DNA from: Paramecium sonneborni
Lineage: Eukaryota; Ciliophora; Oligohymenophorea; Peniculida; Parameciidae
Direction: 5' to 3'
NCBI GenBank assembly: GCA_905182985.1
Contig: CAJJDN010000181.1
Span: 13,391 to 77,390 of the forward strand
Length of the DNA: 64,000 nt
The position numbers were made by a program, and so were the translations under genes. Below, in pieces: positions 13,913-27,243 of the stretch. The notes below the pieces were generated by a model. The model was not told the origin of the DNA, made no database searches, and saw nothing but the letters and a program-made list of their open reading frames with translations. Numbering within the stretch: position 1 is the first letter of the stretch; every line of letters begins with the position of its first letter.

Positions 13913-15942
13913 TCACTTCTTTAATAAGTAATCCGTCCACTTTTGCCTAATGTTCTGAGCATAAATGGAAGGCAAGTTTCGCAAAAGAGCTTACTATAAC
14001 AATTCTCCTTCACCTAATTTCTCAGCCTCTTAGAGAGCCTTCTATAGAACAAATGTTCCAAATTTATTTTTCATTAATTCCAAACAAATGCTATCTTAAG
14101 ATAATTGTTTTATGAATCGTTTTTAAGTTTTAGCTGAAGTTTCCAAAATACATTTTTCTACTACATTTGAAGAATATTTGTGTATTGATAATTACACTAA
14201 TTTCTATAAAATTTTATCTATTATTGGAGTGCATTTTTAATCACCATAAACCTTAAGTATATGATTAATACAAATACATCTATCACATGCTATACACCAT
14301 AGTTCCCAAAAGGATCTTATACTATTTCATCTAATTAATCACGCATCTTAATTAAAATAAAATTGCATTTCTCTAGATTATTTTTAAATTTAGTAATAAG
14401 ATCTTTTAAAACACAAAGTCCGAATTGATGATTAACAACTTAAATGAATCTCTCCATTAATTTGCAAAATATCAAATTTAAACGATCTTCTTAGAATCTG
14501 GCAATTATCTTTTTAATTAGATGTGTTCCTTAACTGTCTAAAGTTAAATAAATGATATGATTTTTTATGCTATTTTCTACCATTTCTTCTTCTTATTTTG
14601 ATGATATCAAAGAAACCAATGATTGAATAGCATGAGTACCTTTTTTATCACATGCAATATCTACTAAATGATTAGAGATCTATAAAAATATTTATAAATA
14701 AAATGTTACAGTTTGTAAAATATATAATCGTTAATGAGGAGCACAACTTTAACTCAAGCTTCCAAACATATAATTAGCATATGGATCAATCATAAGATCA
14801 CTAATATGTGGACCAATTTCTTATAATAGTTAATCTAATTCAATTTATGTGCAAGTAGTAAAATGTTTTTAGATGAGTCGACTGCCGTGTTAAGTTTTAA
14901 CAAAATTGACAATATTACCACGTATTGAATCAAAACTTTAGATATCTTCTGTCCATTCATCAGGTTGTGTTTGTTCTTCTAATTGAAATGATTAAAAACG
15001 AACTCTAGATTGTACAGGTCCAAGTTAAGGTGTAAAATTGCGTGTTTTAGGTGAGAATAGGAAGGAATCAACAATTGGAGATGATTTAGGTGAATGTTTG
15101 GTAAGATGTTTAGCAATGTCAGATGAGAGGTTGATTTGTAGAGATTTAAGACATAAAAATGGTTGATTGTGTTCTTCTTCTCTTTACATAGATATACAGA
15201 TTCCATCGTAGCCAATGCAAATGTAATCGTTGACAACTTTGGTGGCATTATAGAAGAATTCATAAGAGTGAACATTTTTAGCTTCTTAGATGAGATTGGT
15301 ATCTATAATATGTATATCTAGTTGAATTCTGCCTTGCATCAATGGTACAAGATGTTTTTATCTCTTTCCAAAATACTCTCTAAGATTAGCATAATCTATT
15401 AATATGGATGTATTCTTCTTTTATTTAAGTGTAGTTGAATGTGTTAGATTTAGATATGGTTATTATGCTATGGTATGGAATATTTTGAATTCTACAAAGA
15501 CTTTAACATTTAGATCCAATAAGTCATAGTCTACTGGGATGCGTTCCATAATTTATGCATGTTAGATTTGATTATTTAATAGAGCAAGTTGCGCAGTTTT
15601 ATGTTTACATGTAAGAGCACATTGAGTATGGACATCAAAATACTACGAAAGTAGATTGGAATACAATTAAGTATGACCTAGTTATACATTTTGGTAGCAT
15701 AATGGACAGATTGAATTTTCATTTGAGCTCTTTCCAATTATCTCATAATCCTCGTCTACGACTAAAAACATATAAAACTAGAATACTTAAAGATTCTTCT
15801 AATGTACTACTGCACTTTCGAGAGTCTTAGTCACTAAAATAATAATAACAATTATTTACTTGGCGCACTTTGAGAAAATCTCTTTGAACTCATTTGGAAC
15901 AGGGTCATCCCATCCGAATAATGGATAAATATCCTCAGTCAT
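13913..15942 (-). CDS. PUF (Pumilio-family) RNA-binding protein, 642 aa
   Basis: PUF proteins bind mRNA 3' UTRs and control translation or decay. Introns of 26 and 25 nt near the 5' end, a 30-nt one (about 14680-14710) and a 20-nt one (about 14255-14275) give exactly 643 codons between ATG 15942 and TGA (rc of 13913-13915). The N-terminal half is unfamiliar, with a possible Cys-x2-Cys pair around residue 55 and a later Cys/His cluster. The C-terminal half has repeated PUF helices: MIDPYANYMFGSL, CDKKGTHAIQSLV, LDSQGTHLIKKI, HQFGLCVLKDLI, DPFGNYGVQHVI. The residues at the base-contacting positions vary between repeats, so the RNA target cannot be read with confidence. Confidence 0.82.
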
Positions 15943-16123
15943 ATTATAAACTTCTTGTATTTTAAAATAATAAATTCCTGAGGAAAGATTGTAAATTTTA
16001 ATTGGACCATTTTTTAAATGCGTCATATGAGATATTAAATTGCAATTGTGTATATAATATTATGTATATATATATAGATTGTGTGGAAGATTATAAACTA
16101 ATAGGCAAACATTCATTTAATAA

Positions 16124-16429
16124 TCATTAATTATTATGATTTGAGTTCGCTACAAGAAAGTCATAGTAATCGAATTTCCGATAAGAGAAGTTCTGATAGA
16201 AGAGACTATTTCTTTCGTTCCTAAATCTCATTGGAGTAATATGAGAGGATTGAGAAGGTTTGTTGATTTTAGGTAATCTCAGAGTTGGCATCTCAAATAT
16301 CTTAATCTATTTCAATTCGTACGCTAATTATGGACTTGATTACTTTTTCTATTGCGATTGTTTTGGGAGTCTACTTAATCCGTATAGTTTTTCAATTCTA
16401 TGAGGTTTAATTATTTATTCTTATTACAT
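16124..16429 (-). CDS. Small basic protein, 101 aa
   Basis: An open frame of exactly 102 codons from ATG 16429 to TGA (rc of 16124-16126), intronless. Residues 1-40 are Lys/Gln-rich; after residue 46 there is a Pro/Arg/Tyr/Phe-rich stretch ending in Asn-His-Asn-Asn-Gln. No domain recognised. An internal ATG at 16291 would give a 56-aa version. The chosen start puts only 13 bp between it and the start of the divergent coiled-coil gene, so the internal start is a live alternative. Confidence 0.5.
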
Positions 16430-16442
16430 TATTTATATAAAT
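16430..16442. promoter_or_regulatory. 13-bp divergent spacer between two start codons
   Basis: Only tatttatataaat lies between ATG 16429 (minus) and ATG 16443 (plus). If both starts are right, transcription start sites must lie inside or very near the opposing coding regions. The TATA-like core is just the local AT bias; no factor site can be claimed. Confidence 0.4.
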
Positions 16443-18588
16443 ATGTCTTAAGATTAAGAATTACTTACTAAGATCAAAACTCTAGAAGAAAACATTTAAA
16501 GTAGACATCGACAAATTGTTTAACTCACTGATCAAGTCGAAGAATTATAAAGAGCTATTTAAAATAATTCTGAAGTATTTTATAACTTCTATATTCAATA
16601 GGTAGTTGAACTTAATGAAAAAGTAAGAATGCTTGAATCTTAGAATGTTAAACTTATTGAAAAGAATTAAAATGATGTTGTTGAATGGAGATCTAAAGAA
16701 CGAGACTTCAATGTATAAATCTTATATTTCAAAATATAGAATCAATTACAAGCATTACAACGTAAATTAGGTGAAGTTGAATCTGAACTTACTGAGACTA
16801 AAGAATTAAACAAACAATTAATTAACAAATCAAGTGAATCTTCTGATCAATAATCACAGTTACAACAAATTACATCACATTATGAACATCTTTTAACTGA
16901 AAGGGATTTACATATCAAATAACGTGATGCTAAAATTGCTGAATAAGATCTTATTATCATTAATTTATAAAAAGATTTAGCTCTTATTTCTGAAAGAGAA
17001 TAGGCATCTCGAATCATTCAAGAATAATTAAATGAATAACTTAAAATTTTAGAAAAAAGAAATATTGAATATTCATCATAAAATCAAAAATTAGATATCA
17101 TGGCAGATTAAATCAAATCACTTACTTTATTAAAAGATTAATTATAGAATGAAAATTCTACCCTTCAATCTTAATTATAAGAATTGACATCTAATAACTC
17201 TCATTACTAAGTTTAATTATCAGAATTACAAAATAAAACTAATAGAGAAGAAAAACTAATCATTGAATTGTAAAATACTCTAAAAGATTCTTAAAAAGAA
17301 TATAAAGAAGAAATGACTAAAATTATGACCATTATAGAAAAAATGAAAGAAAAAGTAAATAATATATAATTATCTAAGCATTCTCATGAATAAGAATAAT
17401 ACAAATTAAGAATGCATGAAAGAGATGATATTTTAAAGGAAGCAAAAAAATAATTTGAATTAACTACTAAATAATTTGAAAAGTATTTTATATGTAATTT
17501 TATTCTAGAGAAAATACTACTTTGATTACTTAAATTTAATAAGCATCTAAATAATAAGCAGATCTTTTAAAGAAAATTTCAGATTTAGAATTTAAACTTA
17601 GAGAACTTGAATCCAAACTTTAAGAAAGTAATCGTTAATATATTAAATAACTTGAACACTCTAAATCCCTTGATATTGAAGTAAGTAATACTAAAATATT
17701 TAGCTCAAAAAAACAATCACTAATTCTTAAAAATTATAAGAATAAATTATTTTGAAAGATGAAGAAATGTAAAAAACTAAATAATTTTAACTTAAATTAC
17801 TTCAAGAAAATTAAGATTTAAAATTAAAATTAGATAACTATGCTTAAATCAATTCAAAAAGTAAATCAAATGAATTATAGAATCTAAAAAACTAATTATC
17901 AGAAAAAGATCAAGAATTAGAATTGTTAAGATAACAATAAAAATCATTAGCAACTCAATTAAAAACTAGCTAAGGTTATGTAACTAGATTTAAAACTAGA
18001 GTTAAATAATTAGAAATGGATAATACAGAATTATTAAAATCTAAAAATAACTTAGAAACACTATTCCAAGAAATCCTAGACTAAACTAAATAAAAATAAA
18101 ATATTAAAAATTTATCTGCTCTTTCAAATAATCCTACTAAATATTAAATGAATCTTTTATCCTAAAGAAAAAACTATTTGCAAGAAAATACATCCACTCA
18201 TTCCTAAGAAAATAGATCATCAAGTTAAAAGTCAAACAATACAACTCCAAATAAAGTTGCTAAATCAGGTGATGTTTCTTTTAAAAGACCTATTCAAGTT
18301 AGTGGACATAAAAAATCAACTCATTCAGGTTCTTAGGAAAATATTACTATCAAAGAATAAAATGAACTTAATGAAATTAAAGAATTAGATGAAAGCTTAT
18401 AATAATAAACTAAACCATAACCCTAAGATCATTCTTAATAAGAAATCAAATAAGTTGATAATATAGAAGATACCTAGAAAGTAATCGAAAATAAAGAACC
18501 TCATGAACAATAAATTGTAAATGAACAAGATAATAATAATAATGAAGAAGTTGAAGATTTCCTTGATGAATAAAATGATCTTGAGTGA
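16443..18588 (+). CDS. Long coiled-coil protein, 698 aa
   Basis: Two introns (26 nt at about 17481-17506 and 23 nt at about 17681-17703) give exactly 699 codons from ATG 16443 to TGA 18586-18588. Residues 1-540 form near-continuous heptad-like coiled coil rich in Leu, Glu, Gln and Lys (start MSQDQELLTKIKTLEEN). The C-terminal 150 residues are Ser/Lys/Gln-rich and finish with an acidic tail (Glu-Asp-Phe-Leu-Asp-Glu). No motor, GRIP or other terminal domain is visible. Many such proteins in ciliates belong to basal bodies, the cortex or Golgi tethers, but the sequence does not decide among these. Confidence 0.75.
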
Positions 18589-20501
18589 ATTATTTATATT
18601 TAATTTTTATTCATATATGACTTTGATTTTCTATAGAATTATAAATATTATATATTCAAATAAATATTTTATAAATTTATTACATCAAATATGTAAAAAA
18701 TGAAAAAATAATATTATATTTTTAAAAAAGAAAATCACAACTTTTTCAATCCCTATGGAAATGATTTAAAAAAATATTTCATTTGATATGAAAACTAAAC
18801 ACTGAGTTCATTATTGAAAAGTACCAAAGAATCGTAAAATTCTTTTTTTTTTTAATTTAAATATCGATAAAATGTAGTTGAAATTATTAAGAAGAAATAA
18901 ATAGATTCTAAAAAAAACAATGAGATTTAGTTGATGATCTCTGAGAAAATAGTATAGAGTATTGTTAATATAAAACTTTTATTTAAAACGAAGCTTTTAT
19001 GTAACATTCATAATTTAGAAATTATATATTAAAAATTCTCTTTTGCTTTCTATAAAATAGAGATCATTTTGAAGAATATCATCCATTCTATTAATTAAGA
19101 ATGAAAAAGGCATTTTTAGTATGAATTTTAAAAGTTTAAGAAAATATGCAAAATACCATTTAAATATATTTAAGATATTAAGAAAAGAAATAGAGTTTTA
19201 ATTTCTAAAATTAATCAAAAACTAAATAAAATTAATTAAAATCAAAGGAATTACGTAGATTATAAATTAATAAAATTTGAGAAAATGTTTGGAATATAAG
19301 GTATATCTAGTTTTAAGATTAAATCAAATTACTTCAGAACAATATGGATAGCTCTAAATATAGGGATAAACAAAATATTTATTCATTGAATTTAAACCAG
19401 AAATTCTCTGTAAATAAGATTTAATTTTAAGAAAGTTTAAATTATTTTTTGATCAATAAAGATAATATTCGATACATTTTAGTTTAACTTTAAACTTAAA
19501 AACCACGGACTTTTTATAGAAAAATTGAATACATATCCAATTTTAATGAAAAAGATTATGAGAATAAGTGTTCTTTTCTATTTTACGTAATACTCAATTT
19601 TCAAGTCTGTTTTATCAAACAGAAGAAATCAAATTTTATCATTTAAATAAAATTAACAGTATTATTTTAAAATTGAATTATATATTATAGTAAGAGGAAA
19701 TATGTTGATTTTAATTCAAAAAAGTTAAAAATTAGAATCTTATTTAATCTTCTTATCGCATGATAATAACTTATTTTAATACATATAGATAATATTTAAG
19801 ATATTTTTTTTGAATTAGGAATTTAAATTAATTAATTTTATTTTAATTCAAAATTTGTAAGACTCTTACAAATTCGAAATACATTATTTAAATTTTTTGA
19901 TTAATAATCTATAATTAGTCCATAAAAACTAACTTTCTTATTAAATATGATACTAAAGAAATGATAGATAAAGTTATTTTTCTCATTAAAACTAATCGAG
20001 AATAAAAGTAATCGACTGGAATCTCATTTAAATAGATATATAAATGATATTACTATATAATGATTTTTGTTACCTTAAACATTTATTAAGGTTTATTAGA
20101 TTCGAGAATATTTATAATATTAAAAAAAGATTAAAATTACATACTGTTGCTGCACTTGCAAATGTAGTATTGTGAATATTATCAAATTTTAAATTTACAA
20201 ATTTTTTTCTAAAAAATGCTTGATCTATCTGGATTTTAATATTAAAGATAGATGGCTAATAAAATGCATTTATTGGAAATATATTATAAAAAGAAGATAG
20301 TCTATGATAGATGGAAATAAAAACATTTAAGAAATAATTCAGATGTGTAAGTTAAAATTATAATATGAGGTTACAAATTTTAGATTGATTTTAATGATAT
20401 TAATGTAAAAATTAATGAATGATTTATTATTGAGAAATAAATTTATAAAATATTTGTTGAAAAAGGTTGTTAATAAAATTAGGATTTAAAGAGGTGAAAT
20501 A
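18589..20501. other. 1.9-kb gene-poor AT-rich tract
   Basis: Frames on both strands are cut by TGA every few dozen codons, and none resembles a family. Codon-like A-rich plus-strand texture persists in places, which may mean eroded coding sequence, but I cannot assign it. Confidence 0.45.
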
Positions 20502-21023
20502 ATGGTTAGATTGAATTTTAGTGAAATAGATTTAGGTGTTAAAATTTCTAAATGTAAATTAAATGGATCATCTGCTTTAAAAATAATTTTGAAAAAAGGT
20601 TTTTTCTTAAATAAAAAGAGGATTAAAAAATTTCAGAAAATGGCGATCAATAATAAAGCCATAGAATTCAGAATTAAAAAGAGGGATCAAATAATTTCAG
20701 GAAATGGTGAACAATCGATCAAGCCATATAATTGGATCACTTGTATTTTAGGAAATTTTTAAATGAAAAAGAATTTTGTGATCTATTAAGCATATTTGTG
20801 TAAAGATGGTAGTTAAAACTAAAAAAAATATTTTTAGAAAAAGGAAAATATTAGAAATAAAAATAATCAAGGCTTTTGTTTTGATGATAGTTCCTTTAAT
20901 GAATGGAACATATGTTTGGTTTCAATTTTTTTTGATAACATAAATTATTATAATCTAAAGGGATAGGTAATTTACAAAAATGGAAAAATAGTATTTTAGA
21001 ATATTTTTGGTAGAGATTATTGA
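20502..21023 (+). pseudogene. Possible remnant of a Paramecium Gly/Trp-repeat family gene
   Basis: A TGA-free frame of 173 codons begins MVRLNFSEID and ends at TGA 21021-21023. It contains phrases such as 'Gly-Asn-Gly-Glu-Gln', 'Lys-Pro-Tyr-Asn-Trp-Ile', 'Gln-Gly-Phe-Cys-Phe-Asp-Asp-Ser' and 'Leu-Lys-Gly-Gln-Val-Ile-Tyr-Lys-Asn-Gly-Lys'. From memory these resemble repeat units of a large Paramecium family with alternating 'G-x-Y-N-x-x-G' and 'G-x-W' motifs. Most of the family's Gly and Trp positions are missing here, and the flanks are broken, so decay is more likely than function. The family assignment is tentative. Confidence 0.35.
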
Positions 21024-21642
21024 AAATGTGTAACTTTAATCTAGAATTATTAGATAATTGAAGTAAAATAGTTAGTAATGATTTTAGAGAATTTAATTTA
21101 AGGAATTAATTAATTGATATTGGTAAAAATGAACAAAAAGCAAATTATATCTTTATATAAATTTTTTAACTAATAAAATTGTAATATAAAAATAAATATT
21201 TTTTTAATTTAAAAAAATGCATATTAAGGAGAATAGTATAATTTATAGAATTGAAGATTCTATTTAATTTTATCTTAAATCTTTGATTGGTTTTATAAAT
21301 TTTTCAATTTGATGTTTTAACTAATCTATTAATATGAAATATATCTAATAGATGGAAATCTAAAATTGTTAATTATTATGTTTATATATATATGGAGATG
21401 TGATTTGTGAGTTCAATGATTTAATGAATTATTTTGGTGTAAAAATTTGAGTGTTAAATTAAAATAGAAAAAGTTATATGTGGATATGATTAATAAAGAT
21501 GATTAAATTCATTTAGTTAATAAGTTGAGCTAATTTGAATAAAAGGAGATTTATATTTGTTGGGATATAAATTAATTGAAAATAAAAGAAATAATAAAAA
21601 TAAATTTGAGAATATATTAATATTAATTATATAAATTAATTA
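21024..21642. other. Intergenic, no gene seen
   Basis: About 620 bp, AT-rich, with frequent TGA in all frames. It presumably includes the PDCD5 promoter at its right end; no element is distinguishable. Confidence 0.45.
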
Positions 21643-22031
21643 ATGGATCAATTGGATTAGAAATAGTTAGAATAACTAAAGTAGTAATAAGCATAGAAGG
21701 AGTAGATGGAAGAAGTGAAAAAGTCTATATTGACATAGATTTTAACACCTGAAGCAAAGCAAAGATGTATATTAATTGAGTATTTGAATTTTAGTGGCAA
21801 ATATAAAATTAGTGAAACCAGAGAAGGCAGAATTAATAGAAGTTTAACTTTGTTAATGGGCAAAGTAAGGAAAGATAACAAATTAGTTATCAGAGGAGGA
21901 ATTAATAAAATTGTTAGAAGCAGCTGAAGGATAGAAAAAATAAGAAACAAAAGTTACTGTAATATATAGATATATAAATAAAATAGTTTAAGAGAAGGAA
22001 ATTATCAAGTGATGATGAAGATGATATTTGA
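21643..22031 (+). CDS. PDCD5: PDCD5/TFAR19-family protein, 110 aa
   Basis: PDCD5 is a small, widely conserved three-helix protein that interacts with the CCT chaperonin and, in animals, with apoptosis regulators. Two 28-nt introns (21767-21794, 21959-21986) leave exactly 111 codons. After a Gln/Lys-rich helix come ILTPEAKQRLANIKLVKPEK, then QLSEEELIKLLEAAEG, and after the second intron FKRRKLSSDDEDDI before TGA. These match the family's PEARxRL...LVKPEKA, LSEExLIxLL and KFxRRKxxDSDED blocks in order and spacing. The length agrees with the usual 110-125 residues. It converges with the mitochondrial carrier gene 46 bp away. Confidence 0.93.
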
Positions 22032-22077
22032 ATGTATGTTACAATAATATATATAAACAATTAACAAAAAGATAAAT

Positions 22078-23023
22078 TCATGTTGATAACTCTCTTAAAT
22101 AATCAAAACAAGTAAATTGAATAGAAGCAGCTGGAACTATTCTAATGAGTGTAATCCAGAATCCTCTATAATAAGATATTAATCCTTCTTTTCTCATTTT
22201 CTTGACACAATCAGAAAATGAGACATAAGCACTTAATGCTCCTAATGATCCATTAATTTGAATTCTTCTTCGAATTGTATCAATAGGATAAGTTAGAGCT
22301 GTAGCAATAATAGTAGAAATAGATCCGATTCCAATAAACTTTGCCAATTAAATTAAACTCAAATCAGGTTTATGTTATTAAGGTATATAATCTCTTAATT
22401 AATCATGTACAAGAAAACTTATTCCTAGATATGGTATTATACCACAAGAGGATATTATGAATCCTTGATAAAAACCAGAGAATCCTTAAAAATTATATGT
22501 TTTCTTTATGCAATCAATAAATCCAGAATACATACTAGTCTTATTACAATGACTCATGTCTACTGTTAATTTTACACGTAGAACTTCAAGTGGATAATGG
22601 ATTATTTAATTTAATAAACCTGTACAAAATCCTGCCACTAATCTGTTTGTTACTTTTCTTATATACTATTTTAGGTATTAAAATATTTTATACATTTTCT
22701 TTTTATCGATATTCAGAAACATAATGTTTGAATTTATCATATACAGTAAAACGTATTGCTGCATTAGGAATAGTTTTAATTACATTTAAACCATTACCTC
22801 TCCAAAATGAATATAATCCTTAGGTTTTATAAATCTATTATATTCCTAACCATGTTCGATCAATCTTATCTTCACATTTTAAAATGGGACTTACCTATAA
22901 TATCAATTTCATTCTTTCTAAAGGTGCTGTTGCTGTTTTACTAAAAGCTTATGAGAATGTAGTAACAACCATACATTTCCAAAATGTTAATTTTCGTTAT
23001 TATTTTTCTTAAGGGTAAGACAT
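22078..23023 (-). CDS. Mitochondrial carrier (SLC25 family), 305 aa
   Basis: Solute carrier of the inner mitochondrial membrane. One 28-nt intron (GTATAAAATA...AAATAG) gives exactly 306 codons from ATG 23023 to TGA (rc of 22078-22080). The three tandem modules each open with the Pro-x-[Asp/Glu]-x-x-[Lys/Arg] signature: APLERMKLIL, YPLEVLRVKL and YPIDTIRRRI. The matching loop motifs FWRGNGLNVIK, FYQGFIIS and YYRGFWIT are also present. Length is typical. The FWRGNG...IPNAAIRFTVYDKFK stretch looks most like the ATP-Mg/Pi, CoA and related carriers, but without aligning contact residues the substrate is left open. No N-terminal EF hands. Confidence 0.9.
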
Positions 23024-23079
23024 TTTTTGTTTATTTAATGAAAATTGAAAATATATTTATTTAATTATTTTATAAATAT

Positions 23080-24804
23080 TCAAGATTTTTTAGAGATACG
23101 AAGTGTTTTTTATTTCTTTAAACTAACACGAAGACGAGATGACTTTTCTTAACCAATTTGATTATTATCATCATCTAAAAAAATGAAAGAACTCTATTCA
23201 ATAATTGATGACACAAATCTCTCCACATCAGAATGGATAAAAAATATATTCTTAAGTTGCATTGCATAAATGTCATTACTTAATTTAAAAATCCTTTATC
23301 GTAAAGTCATAATGTCTACGGTATCTCTAGTAAATTTTAATTGCAACTTTGCAGTTTTAATTTCCTATCTATATTTCATTATTTCTCTCTATTCTCTAAT
23401 ATGAGATCGATATCTTTCTCTCATCAATAGAGTAATAAACAAATTCTAAAAATATATTTGATATCCTTTTTCATATAAAAATTTAACCCAAGTTAAAAAT
23501 CTTTTATCACCTTTATGCATTGATTAATATTGATGAACTTTCATTGTATATTAATCCCATTTTTATATCATCTTTATTTTATATTCACGTACATTCCTTA
23601 CAAATTAATTTAAATTTATCCTGATTAATTGTAATTTAGTACTTGCAATAAGAGCCTTCTTTTTAAACATGTACAATTAGGCTCTCCATTTTAAAGTTGG
23701 TAAAACTTGTACTAATGAATTGTATATAATTCTCCTTTTAGATTACTTACAAAACATCATTAAAGTCATTATTGTCTATTCTATACTTCGATAATTCAAA
23801 TCCTCACAATTCAATGTATAATCTTATCTAAACTTTTTCATTCTTTCCCTTATACTTTCAATCATACATTCATTTCTCTTTTATTATTTCCTTCTTAATT
23901 TTAATTTCAAATACAAACTTTTTACTAATCTCAAATATAGAAGCAATTCACTCCATAAGAATGTTTAATCTCTCTATCTCTTTTTATTTCTATTAAACAA
24001 TGTATATAATTTTATTCCTTCATGGGTCCTTACTTTTATTTAAAAATCAATATTTTTTTATTAATTTGCTTCCATTATAGCTTTCTTTTATAGATTTCTT
24101 GTTTTTAATACTTATAAAAACCTATCAGAACGTGAGACTTCCATTTCATACTTATTTACTTTCTTAACTGCTTCTATCTTATTTTAATTTACAATAAATT
24201 AAGGCATTCTTCGAATCTCATCACTCATTTCTATTCTTTCATGATTACTTGAAATTCTTATTAATTTCTTAAAAGAATCTGTTTATCCATAATAAATCAT
24301 AAATTTAATGTCTGTTTATTTACGAGCTACAAATGCTAAATTTAGTTTCTCTTCTCCATTATGTCTTACAGTCCAAGTTCTATTTCTTATAACTTGATCA
24401 CAATTAAATTTTGTAGGAAATGGAGAATTAAAAGATATCATAATCTAAAATTCTCCATCACAATAAACTGTACAATTCAAAGGAGATTTTTAACCTTTTA
24501 TTAGTATATTACAATAATAGAATTCCATTGGTGTCACTTTATAAATCTTCCCAGAAATTAAGGTGCCACCTAATTAACATTCTGAACGAATATTAGGTTC
24601 AGTTGTTGTTTATTTTAATGAATAACGAAGACTTTTTAATTCTTCTACACTTTCAAGTATCATCCATGAACGCTAAAACTTCTCTGATGTCTCTTCCAAT
24701 ATACGAGATTAATCAAATACACCAGAACCACTTGTCTATGATCTATAATGTGATATTGATGGTGAATTAAGCTGATTGGCTGGTCTCAGTAATGATTTCT
24801 TCAT
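23080..24804 (-). CDS. Hypothetical basic protein, 574 aa
   Basis: An uninterrupted 575-codon frame from ATG 24804 to TGA (rc of 23080-23082), which is very unlikely by chance. The first 70 residues are Ser-rich. Residues about 75-210 contain a compact, possibly beta-rich segment with several Cys (GGTLISGKIYKVTPMEFYY). From about 230 to 560 it is long basic helix rich in Lys, Arg, Gln, Tyr and Leu. The tail is basic with Ser-Ser-Arg-Leu-Arg-Val. No known domain identified; the helical part may be IQ-like or coiled coil. It lies 56 bp upstream of the carrier on the same strand. Confidence 0.65.
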
Positions 24805-27243
24805 TATATAAATATTATTTATTTTTCACAAATTTTTTAGTAGTTTCTCATTTATTTTATTATTATTATCCCATCTATTTATTACTTAACTTAATTATAT
24901 ATCATCATTTTCAATACTCTAACAACTATTATAATGTATAAAATGATACTTATAACACAATTAAAAATATATTTGTATTTTACACTACCCTCTCCTTCTA
25001 GTTGAAATTGAATCAATCTTTTAATAACTTCATTATTTCATAAACAATTTCCAATCTCCAATCTCAAATAAAGTAATATATTACTTTATCTAAAGCATAT
25101 ATAATCTCATTTTAAAAACAAAGAATTAAAAAGTAAAATTACCATCTCTAAAAGTTTTAAGTACAATGTACTAAATTAATAGTATTAAAATTAACCCGTA
25201 CTCTTTCTATTGGATCAGAGCAAGAAAATTTAAGGATTCTGATAATTTATTTGGAAAATTATGATTCACAATTTATTCAACAAATAATAAATAAACAAAA
25301 TTCAATTTATATATTGTATTTTTTAAGGATTAATAATAGTTGACATGTTTAAACTCTTAAATCAAAATGTAAATGATTGTAACTAGAATTACACCTACAC
25401 CAACTTTATTAGGATATGGATTTTTACACATCAATAATGAAGATTTTTTAGATAGTGTTTTACAAGTCAGAAGAAGCTATAAAAAAATAACAAAACCATT
25501 ATTATTTGGAATCAATAAATACCAGAATAATGTAAATAATTAATATAAAAGAAATATTTTTTTGTTATGATAATAATTAGGATAGATCTTTAAAGATTTA
25601 AGGTTAAAATTTATATTAAGTTGTTAGTAATTTGAATTGTTTAAGACATGAAAGGATACAAAGTTTAAATTGCTTTTAAGTAATTTAGTAAGTTTACAAA
25701 TTATTTTACACTAGGTTCAAATGATAATAGATTAATATTATATAAGAGTAGATTTCTGAAAATGAATGAGGTAAATGTAAAATGATTAATATTCATCATA
25801 AATATAATGTTTATTTAAAATGGAGAGGGGGATAAAATTACTTAAAAAAGAAGAAGAGTTAATAGATTATGACTTCGGATTTTGAAATAATTACTATAAG
25901 ATATATAAATAAAACGTAATTATCCAGTGTATCGATTATAATTTTAAAGTAAAAACATAATTAAGAAATAAAAAGAATATTAAAATTTTTTTTATTATTT
26001 CAAGAATAAATATAATAATAATTTTAATTGAGGGATAGTTATAATTTTAATATTGTATAGTATAATAAATTAAGATTCTTACTAATGCAGAAGACCTCTC
26101 AAACTTTCAGATCATTGCCTTAACCAGAAATGTTAATTTTTCATTGTTAAAAATGATAATCAATATTTATACAAAAACAATAGTTAATGGTTTGAGTAGG
26201 GAAAAGAAAATCAATATTTGGAATAAGGGACAAATAGGCAATGAACTATTTTTAAATAATTCATTTAATCAACTCAGATACATTTGCATTCTTATGGATT
26301 TTCAGAAGATTATTTTAGTTTTTTAACTTTAGAATTTATGAGTATAGTGAATACAAGTAAGAAAAATCAAATATATATTACTTTTTGATTGTTTTCAATA
26401 AAAAGAAATAGTTTTATACAGAAAAAATAAATTATAAATCTATTTCGACCTGATCCACTTAATATCATAAAAACCAATTTATTGAATTTTGAGGTCATTA
26501 GAATACTTAGTATTTTATTGATAAAGATCTTAATACATAAACGTAAATCTTAATTATTCCTGAAGAATATGCATTTAATATCATAAATTTTATATTCTTT
26601 CAAAGTTAACATTAACAATGATCCTTAAAATTTGAATTTAGTCATTGATATGTCATTTTAATCTCGGAATAAAATAAAGAATAATAAAAAAATCAAATGA
26701 ATAAAACATAAAATTATGTGAACTTTTTATATATGATGCAAGCAAATCCATTTTCTATGATTAATATCTGCAGCAATACAATAGTAAATATTTTAATGAA
26801 AAGAAGCCCTTATAAATTATTATTGTCTCTAAGTAAAATTTAATGCTTTTTTTAGAGGTTAATTTTAATTTAATTGTATTTTAATTATTAATTTCAATAT
26901 TTTTATTGGGAAAACAAAAGGATTAATCTACTAGATTATAAAGATTGTCGAATTAATAACTATTCATTTTAAATCGGAAAAAGAGAATTTTGTTTGAATG
27001 TAAAGATAAATTAGAATAATATGAGTAAATCTATCTTTAGATTAATAAGTTGTTTAGATTTTAGCATTTTAACATTTTTTATTGAAAGTTGACAGAATAT
27101 AATTTTTATTGTGAAAATAACAATCTTATAGCTTCAAAATGAATAATGAAATATATTTATATTTCTTTTATAAATGTATTGCTAAATTATAAAAAATAAA
27201 AGATGTTTCAATTTTGATATTTTTAAATAAAATTTTATTTAAC
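24805..27243. other. 2.4-kb gene-poor tract
   Basis: No frame resembling a protein family on either strand. A few TGA-free plus-strand stretches of 50-70 codons (for example from about 25365 and 26144) lack coding character. It contains the promoter of the minus-strand gene ending at 24804. Confidence 0.45.

Noticed and set aside
14979..15275. 98-aa minus-strand open frame
   Set aside because: It is a wrong frame of the PUF gene; the neighbouring frame continues into PUF repeats and accommodates the introns.
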